Below, one piece after another: positions 1 through 6,463 of a stretch of DNA of 17,130 nucleotides (positions are counted from its first letter, which is position 1; each line of letters opens with the position of its first letter). The DNA comes from DATCVR01 sp036566745 (GTDB taxonomy: Bacteria > Actinomycetota > Actinomycetes > Jiangellales > Jiangellaceae). The translations under genes and the position numbers were made by a program. The notes under the pieces are model-generated. The model worked only from the letters and a program-made list of their open reading frames with translations. It was not told the origin of the DNA and ran no database searches. The stretch covers positions 1-17,130 of the forward strand of contig DATCVR010000373.1 in NCBI GenBank assembly GCA_036566745.1, read 5' to 3'.

Positions 1-875
1 GCGAAGGCGGCGCTGGGGTCGTGGGCGTGGGCGTCGTGGACCACCACCGCAGGGTCGTCGCCGTCGCAGATCTCCAGCGCCGCGGTGTGGGGGTTGCGCC
101 GGATGCCGTGGCCGCCGTCGGGGCCGAACCGCACGGGCTCACCGTGCTCGAGCCGGATCAGGACCTCGTCGCGGGTCTCGGAGTTCTTCAGGATCTCGAA
201 GGCACCGTCGTTGAAGATGTTGCAGTTCTGGTAGATCTCGACCAGCGACGTGCCGCGGTGGGCGGCCGCCGCGCGCAGCACCGAGGTGAGGTGGGCGCGG
301 TCCGAGTCGATGGTGCGGGCGACGAAGCTCGCCTCGGCGCCGAGGGCGAGCGACACCGGGTTGAACGGCGCGTCGAGCGAGCCCATCGGTGTCGACTTGG
401 TGATCTTGCCCTGCTCGCTGGTGGGGGAGTATTGGCCCTTCGTCAGCCCGTAGATCCGGTTGTTGAACAGCAGGATCGTCACGTTGACGTTACGGCGCAA
501 GGCATGGATGAGGTGGTTGCCGCCGATGGACAAGGCGTCGCCGTCGCCCGTGACCACCCAGACCGAGAGATCGGGTCGCGAGGCGGACAGGCCGGTGGCG
601 ATCGCCGGGGCACGGCCGTGGATGGAGTGCATCCCATAGGTGTTCATGTAGTACGGGAAGCGCGAGGAGCAGCCGATACCCGAGACGAAGACGATGTTCT
701 CGCGGGCCAGCCCGAGCTCGGGCAGGAAGCCCTGGACCGAGGCCAGTACGGCGTAGTCGCCGCAGCCCGGGCACCAGCGGACCTCCTGGTCGCTGGTGAA
801 GTCCTTCTTGGTCTGGGTGACGTCGGCGGCCGGGACGCCGCGCAGGCCCGGGACGGGCAGATCGGTGGCGGTCAT
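1..875 (-). CDS. korB: 2-oxoglutarate:ferredoxin oxidoreductase subunit beta (3' end missing)
   Basis: This is the thiamine-diphosphate subunit of the two-subunit CoA-dependent 2-oxoacid:ferredoxin oxidoreductase, which converts 2-oxoglutarate to succinyl-CoA with reduction of ferredoxin. About 291 residues are visible and the C-terminus lies beyond the window. A WCPGCG motif at residues 34-39 is the usual start of the conserved core. The TPP/Mg motif begins with GDGDA at residues 110-114 and ends near the NN at 138-139, followed by RIYGLTKGQYSPTS. The ATG shares bases with the stop of korA (ATGA overlap), so the two are translationally coupled. The family assignment is firm. 2-Oxoglutarate as the substrate is inferred from the actinobacterial KorAB family; related 2-oxoacids are possible. 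Confidence 0.93.
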   Translation of the reverse strand, partial: MTATDLPVPGLRGVPAADVTQTKKDFTSDQEVRWCPGCGDYAVLASVQGFLPELGLARENIVFVSGIGCSSRFPYYMNTYGMHSIHGRAPAIATGLSASRPDLSVWVVTGDGDALSIGGNHLIHALRRNVNVTILLFNNRIYGLTKGQYSPTSEQGKITKSTPMGSLDAPFNPVSLALGAEASFVARTIDSDRAHLTSVLRAAAAHRGTSLVEIYQNCNIFNDGAFEILKNSETRDEVLIRLEHGEPVRFGPDGGHGIRRNPHTAALEICDGDDPAVVVHDAHAHDPSAAF

Positions 876-2734
876 GCGTTGCCGACCTCCTCGAGGATGA
901 CCTCGGCGAGTTCTTCGGCCTTGAACGGCAGGCCACGGACGCGGTTGTACCCGATCACGTCCACGAGATACCGGGCCCGCAGCAGCAAGGAGAGCTGGCC
1001 GAGGTTCATCTCGGGGACGATCACGCGGTCGTAGGCGCGCAGGACGTCGCCGGTGTTGGCCGGCATCGGGTTGAGGTGGCGCAGATGTGCCTGGGCGACG
1101 GCGTGTCCGGCGCGCCGGACCCGCCGGACGGCGGCGCCGATCGGGCCGAACGTGGACCCCCAGCCGAGCACGAGCAGGCGGGCCTCGCCGGAGGGGTCGT
1201 CGACCACGAGGTCGTCGATGCCGGCGACGTTCTGGACCTTCGCCTGGCGCAGGCGGACCATCCGGTCGTGGTTGTTGGGGTCGTAGGAGATCGTGCCGAT
1301 GCCGTCGGCCTTCTCGATGCCGCCGATGCGGTGCTCGAGCCCCGGTGTCCCGGGGATCGCCCACGGTCTGGCCAGCGTGGCGTCGTCGCGGAGGTAGGGC
1401 CAGTACGAGGCCGTGCCGTCGCCGTCGACGTGGTTGGGCTCGGTGGCGAAGCCCGGCTCGATGACCGGCAGCTGGTCGACGTCGGGGATCGCCCACGGCT
1501 CGGAGCCGTTCGCAAGGTAACCGTCGGAGAGCAGGAACACCGGGGTGCGGTAGGTGATAGCGATGCGCGCGGCCTCGATGGCGGCCTCGAAGCACTCCGA
1601 GGGCGACGCCGGGGCCACGATGGGCACCGGCGCCTCGCTGTTGCGCCCGAACATCGCCTGCAGCAGATCGGCCTGCTCGGTCTTGGTGGGCAGCCCCGTG
1701 GACGGCCCGCCGCGCTGGACGTCGACGATGATCAGCGGGAGCTCGAGGGAGACCGCCAGCCCGATGGTCTCCGACTTCAGCGCCACTCCCGGCCCGGAGG
1801 TGGTGGTGACTCCGAGCGCGCCGCCGAACGCCGCACCCAGCGCCGCGCCGATGCCGGCGATCTCGTCCTCAGCCTGGAACGTCCGCACGCCGAAGCGCTT
1901 GTGCTTGGACAGTTCGTGGAGGATGTCGCTGGCCGGCGTGATGGGGTACGAGCCGAGGAAGAGCGGCAGGCCGGAGCGCTGCGAAGCGGCGATGAGGCCG
2001 TAGGCGAGTGCGAGGTTGCCGGTGATGTTGCGGTACGTGCCCGACGGCATCGGGGCTGGCGCGATCTGGTAGGAGACGGCGAAGTCCTCGGTGGTCTCGC
2101 CGTAGTTCCACCCGGCCTTGAGCGCGGCGATGTTGGCGTCGCGGATGGCCGCCTTGGTGGCGAACTTGGTCTGGAGGAAGCGGACCGTGCCGTCGATCGA
2201 GCGCCCGTACATCCACGACAGCAACCCGAGGGCGAACATGTTCTTCGACCGCGAGGCTTCCTTGCGGGTCAGGCCGAACTCGCCGAGCGCCTCCATGGTC
2301 ATGCCCGTGAGATCGAGCTGGTGGACCTGGAAGGCGCTCAGGCTGCCGTCGTCGAGCGGGCTCGCCGGGTAGCCGACCTTCTTCAGCGCGCGTGGGGTGA
2401 ACTCGGCGGTGTCGACGATGACCACGGCGCCCTTGGGGAGGTCGCCGAGGTTCGCCTTCAAGGCTGCCGGGTTCATCGCCACCAGCACGTCCGGAGCGTC
2501 GCCCGGGGTGAGGATGTCGTGGTCGGCGAAGTGCAGCTGGAAGCTGGAGACGCCGGGAAGGGTGCCTGCTGGCGCGCGGATCTCGGCCGGGAAGTTCGGA
2601 AGCGTCGAGAGGTCGTTGCCGTACGACGCGGTCTCGGCGGTGAAGCGGTCGCCGGTCAGCTGCATGCCGTCGCCGGAGTCGCCGGCGAACCGGATCACGA
2701 CGCGGTCGAGCTCGTGTACCTGCTTAGCCGTCAA
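872..2734 (-). CDS. korA: 2-oxoglutarate:ferredoxin oxidoreductase subunit alpha (fused gamma-alpha)
   Basis: This is the alpha subunit partner of korB, made of an N-terminal gamma domain fused to the alpha (pyrimidine-binding) domain. The gamma domain begins with VVIRFAGDSGDGMQLTGDRF near residue 12. The alpha domain carries YPITPAS at about 263-269, GPGVALKSE near 314-322 and QRGGPSTGLPTKTEQ at about 340-354, all family signatures. I chose a TTG start at 2734 (MTAKQVHELDRVV...). A GAGGAGG sequence lies 10 bases upstream, and known actinobacterial KorA proteins begin within a few residues of this point. The frame stays open to an ATG at 2854, and another ATG lies at 2797. Both would add residues that do not look conserved and lack a good ribosome binding site. 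The length from TTG is 620 residues, normal for the family. Confidence 0.93.
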   Translation of the reverse strand: MTAKQVHELDRVVIRFAGDSGDGMQLTGDRFTAETASYGNDLSTLPNFPAEIRAPAGTLPGVSSFQLHFADHDILTPGDAPDVLVAMNPAALKANLGDLPKGAVVIVDTAEFTPRALKKVGYPASPLDDGSLSAFQVHQLDLTGMTMEALGEFGLTRKEASRSKNMFALGLLSWMYGRSIDGTVRFLQTKFATKAAIRDANIAALKAGWNYGETTEDFAVSYQIAPAPMPSGTYRNITGNLALAYGLIAASQRSGLPLFLGSYPITPASDILHELSKHKRFGVRTFQAEDEIAGIGAALGAAFGGALGVTTTSGPGVALKSETIGLAVSLELPLIIVDVQRGGPSTGLPTKTEQADLLQAMFGRNSEAPVPIVAPASPSECFEAAIEAARIAITYRTPVFLLSDGYLANGSEPWAIPDVDQLPVIEPGFATEPNHVDGDGTASYWPYLRDDATLARPWAIPGTPGLEHRIGGIEKADGIGTISYDPNNHDRMVRLRQAKVQNVAGIDDLVVDDPSGEARLLVLGWGSTFGPIGAAVRRVRRAGHAVAQAHLRHLNPMPANTGDVLRAYDRVIVPEMNLGQLSLLLRARYLVDVIGYNRVRGLPFKAEELAEVILEEVGNA

Positions 2735-2904
2735 CGCGTCGACGCCTCCTCGCGCGGCCTCCCGGGAGGGGTGCCGCAGGGCTTGAATTGCCGATCTCAT
2801 GCTACGTCGCGGCGTGAGGGCGACCGGCGGGGCGTCCGAAAAGTGAGAGATCACTGCATTACGTCAGCCTGTGGTCTCCGGGCCGCGGACCTTCTGGAGG
2901 GAAA

Positions 2905-2934
2905 TCCACCCAACGATGGCCATGCAAGGGTGGA
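2905..2934. promoter_or_regulatory. Palindromic site in the korA/htpX divergent intergenic region
   Basis: The 301-bp gap between the diverging korA and htpX starts holds no credible gene. It contains a dyad: TCCACCC at 2905-2911, a central TGGCCA at 2917-2922 and GGGTGGA at 2928-2934, with non-symmetric 5-base spacers. A second small dyad (CCAC-gag-GTGG) follows near 2942. The position between two divergent genes and the three-part symmetry fit an operator, but a hairpin in the htpX leader is equally possible. No matching regulator is identified in the window. Confidence 0.3.
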
Positions 2935-3035
2935 CAAGCCTCCACGAGGTGGGGCCGGAACCCGGGTCCGGAGCCGCTCGTTGGGCAGGTGTGCGCCGTC
3001 GTGGGCGCCGCCGCGGGGTTGGTCGAGAGGTGAGT

Positions 3036-3884
3036 GTGCATCGCAATGGCGTGAAGACCGCTGCGCTGCTGGGGTCTCTGTCAGTGGGCGCGGTGGTCGT
3101 CGGCTCGCGGTTCGGACCGGCCGGGGTGTGGTTCGCCGTGGCCGGGTCGACGCTGGTCAGCGGCTACGTCTACCTGCGTGGCGACGCCATGGCGCTGCGG
3201 GCGATGCGGGCCTACCCGGTGGGCGAGGCCGAACAGCCCATGCTGTACCGCCTGGTCCGCGAGCTGTCCACGCGGGCCCGGACGCCGATGCCTCGCGTCT
3301 TCGTCAGTCCCACGCGCGCGGTCAACGCCTTCGCCGCCGGGCGCAGCCCCGAGCACGCGGTGATCTGCTGCACCGAGGGGATGCTCGATCTCCTCGACGA
3401 GGCCCAGCTCCGCAGCGTCGTGGCACACGAGCTGGCGCACATCCGGCACCGCGACATCCTGGTGTCGTCGGTCGCGGGCGCGCTGGCGGCCATCGTCATG
3501 ATGGCGGCCGGGCTGTCGATCCTGCTGCCCGGTGGCGAAGACGAGGACGGCCCCGGGCTGGTGAGCGGTCTGCTGCTGGCCGTGCTCGGGCCGGTCGCCG
3601 CGGGCGTGATCGCGCTGGCGGTGAACCGGTCGCGGGAGTTCGACGCCGATGCCGCGGCCGCCCGGATCACCGGCGACCCGCTGGCGATGGCCGGCGCGCT
3701 GCGGGCGATCGACGCCAGCACCCGCCGCCTCGTCCTGCCTCCCGAGCGCGGCATCATCGCCTCGAGCCACCTGATGATCGCCAATCCGGTCCAGCGCTCC
3801 GGCCTGGCACGGTGGTTCTCCTCGCACCCGCCGATGTCGGAGCGAATCGCCCGGCTCGAGCAACTCGCCGGATACCGTCGCTGA
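3036..3884 (+). CDS. htpX: HtpX-family membrane zinc metalloprotease (M48)
   Basis: This is a membrane-embedded M48 peptidase of the HtpX type, expected to degrade misfolded membrane proteins with its active site facing the cytoplasm. The zinc motif HELAH is at residues 131-135 and the third ligand is Glu201 in SREFDADAAA. Hydrophobic stretches lie near residues 8-24, 30-47, 143-164 and 175-197, the usual four-helix HtpX plan. I chose the GTG at 3036 (MHRNGVKTAALLG) because GAGAGG lies six bases upstream and HtpX proteins of actinobacteria start with a similar HxNGLKTA sequence. The frame is open upstream to 2871, but that part has no family resemblance. The 282-residue length is typical. It diverges from korA. 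Confidence 0.92.
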   Translation: MHRNGVKTAALLGSLSVGAVVVGSRFGPAGVWFAVAGSTLVSGYVYLRGDAMALRAMRAYPVGEAEQPMLYRLVRELSTRARTPMPRVFVSPTRAVNAFAAGRSPEHAVICCTEGMLDLLDEAQLRSVVAHELAHIRHRDILVSSVAGALAAIVMMAAGLSILLPGGEDEDGPGLVSGLLLAVLGPVAAGVIALAVNRSREFDADAAAARITGDPLAMAGALRAIDASTRRLVLPPERGIIASSHLMIANPVQRSGLARWFSSHPPMSERIARLEQLAGYRR

Positions 3885-4191
3885 CCGCCAGGCCGCCTCG
3901 GCTGACCGCCGGGCGCGGCCACCGTGCCGGCGTGCCACAGCACGCAGGCCATCCCGAAGCCGGTGATGACGAGCACGGCCAGGACCGCCAAGGAGAGGAT
4001 CGACTCCCTGACCTGCCCCAGCATCCCCCAGAGCGTGACCGTTCGGTGGACCGTCGTGGTGGCCGCCGACCCCACGTCGGACGATCCGGGGTCGGCGGCC
4101 ACGAGGTCGACAGCCAGGGTGCGGCCGTGAGTGCGATCGTGGCGGCGCCGGCGGCGGTGAAGACGCGGTCGTAGGCGGACTCGCGGGGCAC
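3754..4191 (-). pseudogene. Small membrane protein gene, probably frameshifted
   Basis: A GTG at 4191 sits six bases after GGAGGA and opens a frame beginning MPRESAYDRVFTAAG with a hydrophobic stretch. Codons have G/C third positions until about 4100. Beyond that this frame turns Arg/Ser/Pro-rich like a shadow and runs into htpX antisense, stopping at 3754. From about 4120 the -1 frame takes over the coding character: it reads TLAVDLVAADPGSSD and then a clear membrane helix (ILSLAVLAVLVITGFGMACVLW) at roughly 4000-3935, with good third positions to about 3910. A single base change in the GCCGCACCCTGG region (4125-4114) would join the two. No minus-strand stop occurs in any frame before htpX, so the 3' end is undefined. 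A sequencing indel or real decay are both possible. The protein family is not recognised. Confidence 0.4.
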
Positions 4192-4257
4192 GGGAGTTCC
4201 TCCGGACGCTGGTGACGGAGCGCGGCGGCTGCTGTGGCAGCGGTCGCGACGGCGCGG

Positions 4258-4752
4258 TCAGCGGCGGTTGGTGAACTGCACCGCGAAGTCGAAGTCCTGG
4301 TCCTTCAGCAGCGCCATGACTGCCTGCAGGTCGTCCTTCTTCTTCGACGAGACGCGCACCTCCTCGCCCTGGACCTGCGTCTTGACCCCCTTGGGACCCT
4401 CCTCGCGGATCGCCTTGGTGATCTTCTTCGCCTGTTCCTGGGTGAGGCCGTCCTGGAGCGTCCCGGTGATCTTGTAGAGCTTGCCCGACGCCTTGGGCTC
4501 CTCCGTGTCCAGCGACTTGAGCGACACGTGCCGCTTGACGAGCTTGTCCTTGAACACGTCGAGCACGGCCAGCACGCGATCTTCGGCCGAAGCCTCCATC
4601 TCGATGCCGTACTCACCGAACCAGCGGATGGCTGCGTCGGTGCCGCGGAAGTCGAAGCGCTGGGCGATCTCCTTCGCGGCCTGGTTGAGGGCGTTGTCGA
4701 CCTCCTGTCGGTCGACCTTGCTGACGACGTCGAACGAGGACTCGGCTGCCAC
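4258..4752 (-). CDS. yajQ: YajQ-family (UPF0234) nucleotide-binding protein
   Basis: This is a full-length member of the YajQ/UPF0234 family: 164 residues, against about 163 usually. It begins MAAESSFDVVSKVDRQEV and contains the conserved QAAKEIAQRFDFRGTDAAI segment and the C-terminal DDLQAVMALLKDQDFDFAVQFTNRR. Members bind cyclic di-GMP in some proteobacteria and have been linked to RNA or nucleotide binding; a role in actinobacteria is not established. The GTG at 4752 is preceded by AGGGAG at six bases, so I prefer it to the longer open frame reaching 4896, which would run through tRNA-Tyr. It reads away from the tRNA cluster. Confidence 0.93.
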   Translation of the reverse strand: MAAESSFDVVSKVDRQEVDNALNQAAKEIAQRFDFRGTDAAIRWFGEYGIEMEASAEDRVLAVLDVFKDKLVKRHVSLKSLDTEEPKASGKLYKITGTLQDGLTQEQAKKITKAIREEGPKGVKTQVQGEEVRVSSKKKDDLQAVMALLKDQDFDFAVQFTNRR

Positions 4753-4785
4753 GTGGCACTCCCTTGTGATGGCGGGCGCCGTCGA

Positions 4786-4816
4786 TTGTCCGACGCCTCC
4801 TGCGCTGTTGTATCCT
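4786..4816 (+). promoter_or_regulatory. Putative promoter of tRNA-Tyr
   Basis: A TATCCT -10 box at 4811-4816 fits the actinobacterial TANNNT pattern, with TTGTCC at 4786-4791 as a possible -35 (19-base spacer). It lies 30 bases before the mature tRNA-Tyr. Similar boxes precede tRNA-Thr, rpmG and tRNA-Trp. Confidence 0.5.
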
Positions 4817-4846
4817 CTCACCGGTCCGGGCGTTAGTCCGGCCAGC

Positions 4847-4931
4847 GGCAGGTTGCCCGAGCGGCCAAAGGGAGCTGACTGTAAATCAGCCGGCACAGCC
4901 TACGCAGGTTCGAATCCTGCACCTGCCACCA
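4847..4931 (+). tRNA. tRNA-Tyr(GTA)
   Basis: This is a class II tRNA with a long variable arm. The acceptor GGCAGGT (4847-4853) pairs with ACCTGCC (4921-4927). The discriminator is A4928 and CCA is encoded at 4929-4931. The anticodon arm CTGACT-GTA-AATCAG gives GTA, reading Tyr codons. The T arm is GCAGG-TTCGAAT-CCTGC. The long variable arm fits Tyr rather than another GTA assignment. Confidence 0.97.
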
Positions 4932-4939
4932 CTGAGATG

Positions 4940-4974
4940 GGCCTCGCGCACGAGCGCGTGTGCGAGGCCGATTT
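4940..4974 (+). terminator. Rho-independent-type terminator after tRNA-Tyr
   Basis: GGCCTCGCGCAC (4940-4951) pairs with GTGTGCGAGGCC (4958-4969), 12 base pairs with one G-T wobble and a six-base loop. A short ATTT follows. It sits nine bases after tRNA-Tyr, before the tRNA-Thr promoter. Confidence 0.7.
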
Positions 4975-5013
4975 CGGTGTGCGGATCGCCTCCGGCGGAG
5001 GTGGCCTGCGGAT

Positions 5014-5043
5014 TTCACGCTAGAGGCTCCGGTTGTGTACCCT
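5014..5043 (+). promoter_or_regulatory. Putative promoter of tRNA-Thr/tRNA-Met
   Basis: TACCCT at 5038-5043 is preceded by TGTG, giving an extended-type -10 of TANNNT form. TTCACG at 5014-5019 is a possible -35 with an 18-base spacer. Mature tRNA-Thr starts 15 bases downstream. Confidence 0.5.
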
Positions 5044-5057
5044 CAACTGGCGCACGC

Positions 5058-5130
5058 GCCCCAATAGCTCAGTCGGCAGAGCGTCTCCATGGTAAGGAGA
5101 AGGTCAACGGTTCGATTCCGTTTTGGGGCT
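5058..5130 (+). tRNA. tRNA-Thr(GGT)
   Basis: The acceptor GCCCCAA (5058-5064) pairs with TTGGGGC (5123-5129); the discriminator is T5130 and CCA is not encoded. The anticodon arm TCTCC-ATGGTAA-GGAGA places GGT at positions 34-36, reading Thr ACC/ACU. The T arm is AACGG-TTCGATT-CCGTT. All stems close perfectly. Confidence 0.97.
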
Positions 5131-5136
5131 CTGGAC

Positions 5137-5162
5137 AGGTTCCGCCGCCGATGGCGGAACCT
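5137..5162 (+). terminator. Hairpin between tRNA-Thr and tRNA-Met
   Basis: AGGTTCCGCC (5137-5146) and GGCGGAACCT (5153-5162) form a perfect 10-bp stem with a six-base loop. There is no T run, and tRNA-Met starts four bases later. It may be a partial terminator or a processing signal separating the two tRNAs in one transcript. Confidence 0.5.
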
Positions 5163-5166
5163 CCCT

Positions 5167-5243
5167 GGCGGGGTAGCTCAGGTGGTTAGAGCACACGGCT
5201 CATAATCGTGGTGTCGCGGGTTCGAGTCCCGCCCCCGCTACCA
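5167..5243 (+). tRNA. tRNA-Met(CAT), elongator type
   Basis: The acceptor GGCGGGG (5167-5173) pairs with CCCCGCT (5233-5239), with a G1-U72 wobble. The discriminator is A5240 and CCA is encoded at 5241-5243. The anticodon loop CTCATAA gives CAT. The anticodon stem CACGG/TCGTG lacks the three G-C pairs of initiator tRNA, and the D region GGTGGTTAGAGCACA resembles elongator Met tRNA. A tRNA-Ile2 with modified CAT is less likely but cannot be excluded by sequence alone. Confidence 0.9.
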
Positions 5244-5274
5244 CACTGCCGGCGTGGGCGGCGGCTCGTCTCGA

Positions 5275-5305
5275 TTGGGAGAGCTGCCTCCGAGTCCGGT
5301 ACCCT
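5275..5305 (+). promoter_or_regulatory. Putative rpmG promoter
   Basis: TTGGGA at 5275-5280 and TACCCT at 5300-5305 are separated by 19 bases. The -10 is identical to that before tRNA-Thr. It leaves a leader of about 30 bases before the rpmG GTG. Read-through from tRNA-Met is an alternative source of transcript. Confidence 0.45.
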
Positions 5306-5343
5306 TACCAGGTTCTCAGACCCGTATGTGAAAGAGGCACCCC

Positions 5344-5514
5344 GTGGCCGCCAAGAGCGCTGACGTCCGTCCCAAGATCACTATGGCCTGCACGGAGTGC
5401 AAGGAGCGCAACTACATCACGAAGAAGAACCGGCGGAACGACCCCGACCGGCTCGACCTCAAGAAGTACTGCCCGCGCTGCCGCACCCACACCACGCACC
5501 GCGAGACTCGCTGA
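5344..5514 (+). CDS. rpmG: 50S ribosomal protein L33
   Basis: A 56-residue basic protein starting at a GTG (MAAKSADVRPKITMACTEC) with AAAGAGG six bases upstream. Two CxxC pairs, at residues 16/19 and 43/46, mark it as the zinc-ribbon (C+) form of L33, a component of the large ribosomal subunit. Actinobacteria often carry a second, zinc-independent L33 elsewhere that is used under zinc starvation; that paralogue is not in this window. The place between tRNA-Thr/Met and the MaoC-like pair is conserved in the phylum. Confidence 0.96.
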   Translation: MAAKSADVRPKITMACTECKERNYITKKNRRNDPDRLDLKKYCPRCRTHTTHRETR

Positions 5515-5527
5515 GCATCCTGACGAC

Positions 5528-5565
5528 ATCGCCGACCGGCGGCCTGCAATGGCCCGGTCGGCGAT
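5528..5565 (+). terminator. Strong hairpin terminator after rpmG
   Basis: ATCGCCGACCG (5528-5538) pairs with CGGTCGGCGAT (5555-5565). An inner GGCC/GGCC stem (5541-5544 with 5551-5554) extends it across a six-base TGCAAT loop. No T run follows, which is common for actinobacterial terminators. It begins 13 bases after the stop. Confidence 0.75.
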
Positions 5566-5586
5566 CTATGTCTGAGGATGTGCAGC

Positions 5587-5592
5587 TAACGT
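5587..5592 (+). promoter_or_regulatory. Putative -10 box for a leaderless HadA-like transcript
   Basis: TAACGT (TANNNT) ends six bases before the ATG at 5599, the spacing expected if transcription starts at the start codon itself. No Shine-Dalgarno sequence lies upstream of that ATG, which agrees with leaderless translation. No convincing -35 is visible. Confidence 0.4.
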
Positions 5593-5598
5593 CGAGTC

Positions 5599-6051
5599 AT
5601 GGCGATTGATCCATCGGCGGCAGGCCGAGTCTACGAACCACAGGCATACGAGGTCAGTCGCGAGAAGGTGCGCGAGTTCGCCGAGGCGATCGGCGACTCC
5701 AACCCGGTGTACGTCGACGCCGAGGCGTCCCGGGCTCACGACCATGCGGATGTGGTCGCTCCACCCACGTTCGTCATGATCCCGGTCATGCGCGGCTTCG
5801 ACTTCCTCATGGCCGACCTCGGCATCGAGTTCGCCCGGGTGGTCCACGTCGACCAGCGATTCCAGTACGTCCGCGCGCTGGCCGTGGGCGACCGTCTCCA
5901 GACCACCACGACCCTCGAAGGGCTCCGGACGGTGGCCGGCAACGACCTTCTGACCATCCGCTGCGACGTACGCGACGAGGCCGGCACCGACGTCTGTACC
6001 GCCCGGGCCACCCTGCTCGTCCGTCCCGAGGAAGAGGGCGACGATGCCTGA
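5599..6051 (+). CDS. MaoC-like dehydratase, HadA-like subunit
   Basis: A 150-residue single hot-dog domain of the FAS1-like/MaoC N-terminal dehydratase type (MaoC_dehydrat_N, formerly UPF0336). It has YEVSREKVREFAEAIGDSNPVYVD near residues 17-41 and the APPTFVMIPVM segment near 54-65. The equivalent mycobacterial gene at the same place, between rpmG and tRNA-Trp/secE, is hadA. HadA is the substrate-binding, non-catalytic subunit of the (3R)-hydroxyacyl-ACP dehydratase that pairs with HadB. The catalytic Asp/His pair of hydratase 2 is not evident here, as in HadA. Whether this organism makes mycolates is unknown, so the acyl substrate is open. It overlaps the next gene by 8 bases. Confidence 0.88.
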   Translation: MAIDPSAAGRVYEPQAYEVSREKVREFAEAIGDSNPVYVDAEASRAHDHADVVAPPTFVMIPVMRGFDFLMADLGIEFARVVHVDQRFQYVRALAVGDRLQTTTTLEGLRTVAGNDLLTIRCDVRDEAGTDVCTARATLLVRPEEEGDDA

Positions 6052-6463
6052 GACATTCAGCGTGGGCGACGTCGTCGCCGACCGCGAGTACTGGATCACC
6101 CGCGAGAACCTCGTGCGCTACGCCGGGGCCTCGGGTGACTTCAACCCCATCCACTGGAACGACCGCGTGGCCGAGTCGGTCGGGCTGCCCGGCGTGCTGG
6201 CCCACGGCATGCTCACCATGGCGCTGGCCGGCCGGCTGCTCACCGACTGGCTCGGCGACCCCGAGTCCGTGGTCGAGTACGGCGTGCGCTTCTCCCGCCC
6301 CATCGTGGTGCCCGACGACGACGCCGGGGTGGCCGTCCACGTCTCCGCCACCGTCACCGGCGTCCACGACGACGGCGCTGTCGCGGTCGAGATCGACGTC
6401 CGGGTGGATGATGTGAAGGTGCTGACCCAGGCCCGTGCCCTCGTCCGTCCGCCCGATGCGTGA
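6044..6463 (+). CDS. MaoC-like dehydratase, HadB-like catalytic subunit
   Basis: A 139-residue hot-dog fold protein with the R-hydratase signature: YAGASGDFNPIHWND at residues 26-40, with Asp32 and His37 as the expected catalytic pair, then GLPGVLAHGML. It should form a heterodimer with the HadA-like protein just upstream and dehydrate (3R)-3-hydroxyacyl thioesters. The ATG at 6044 lies inside the end of the previous gene with GAAGAGGG about six bases before it. Its own end overlaps murB by 8 bases. No hadC-like third gene is present, unlike in mycobacteria. Confidence 0.92.
   Translation: MPETFSVGDVVADREYWITRENLVRYAGASGDFNPIHWNDRVAESVGLPGVLAHGMLTMALAGRLLTDWLGDPESVVEYGVRFSRPIVVPDDDAGVAVHVSATVTGVHDDGAVAVEIDVRVDDVKVLTQARALVRPPDA

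Noticed and set aside
2859..3041. Short minus-strand ORF in the korA-htpX gap
   Set aside because: Pro/His/Arg-rich, overlaps the htpX start, has no ribosome binding site and no known family.
3880..3910. Direct repeat GCTGACCGCC twice, 21 bases apart, around the htpX stop
   Set aside because: Only ten bases and two copies in a GC-rich sequence; no evidence of a mobile element or attachment site.
3212..4102. A 296-codon minus-strand frame as a complete gene
   Set aside because: Only its first part (to about 3905) has coding character; the rest is antisense to htpX. It is used instead as evidence for the frameshifted gene.
1076..4174. A 1032-codon open frame on the plus strand across korA and htpX
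   Set aside because: It is antisense to korA, has repetitive Gly/Arg/Asp composition with no recognisable domain, and arises from the GC-rich codon bias of the opposite strand.
4481..5023. Plus-strand frame running through tRNA-Tyr
   Set aside because: It would translate a tRNA gene and the antisense of the YajQ gene; no motif.
4847..5243. tRNA cluster as an integration site for a mobile element
   Set aside because: No integrase, no direct repeats of tRNA 3' ends and no change in base composition nearby.
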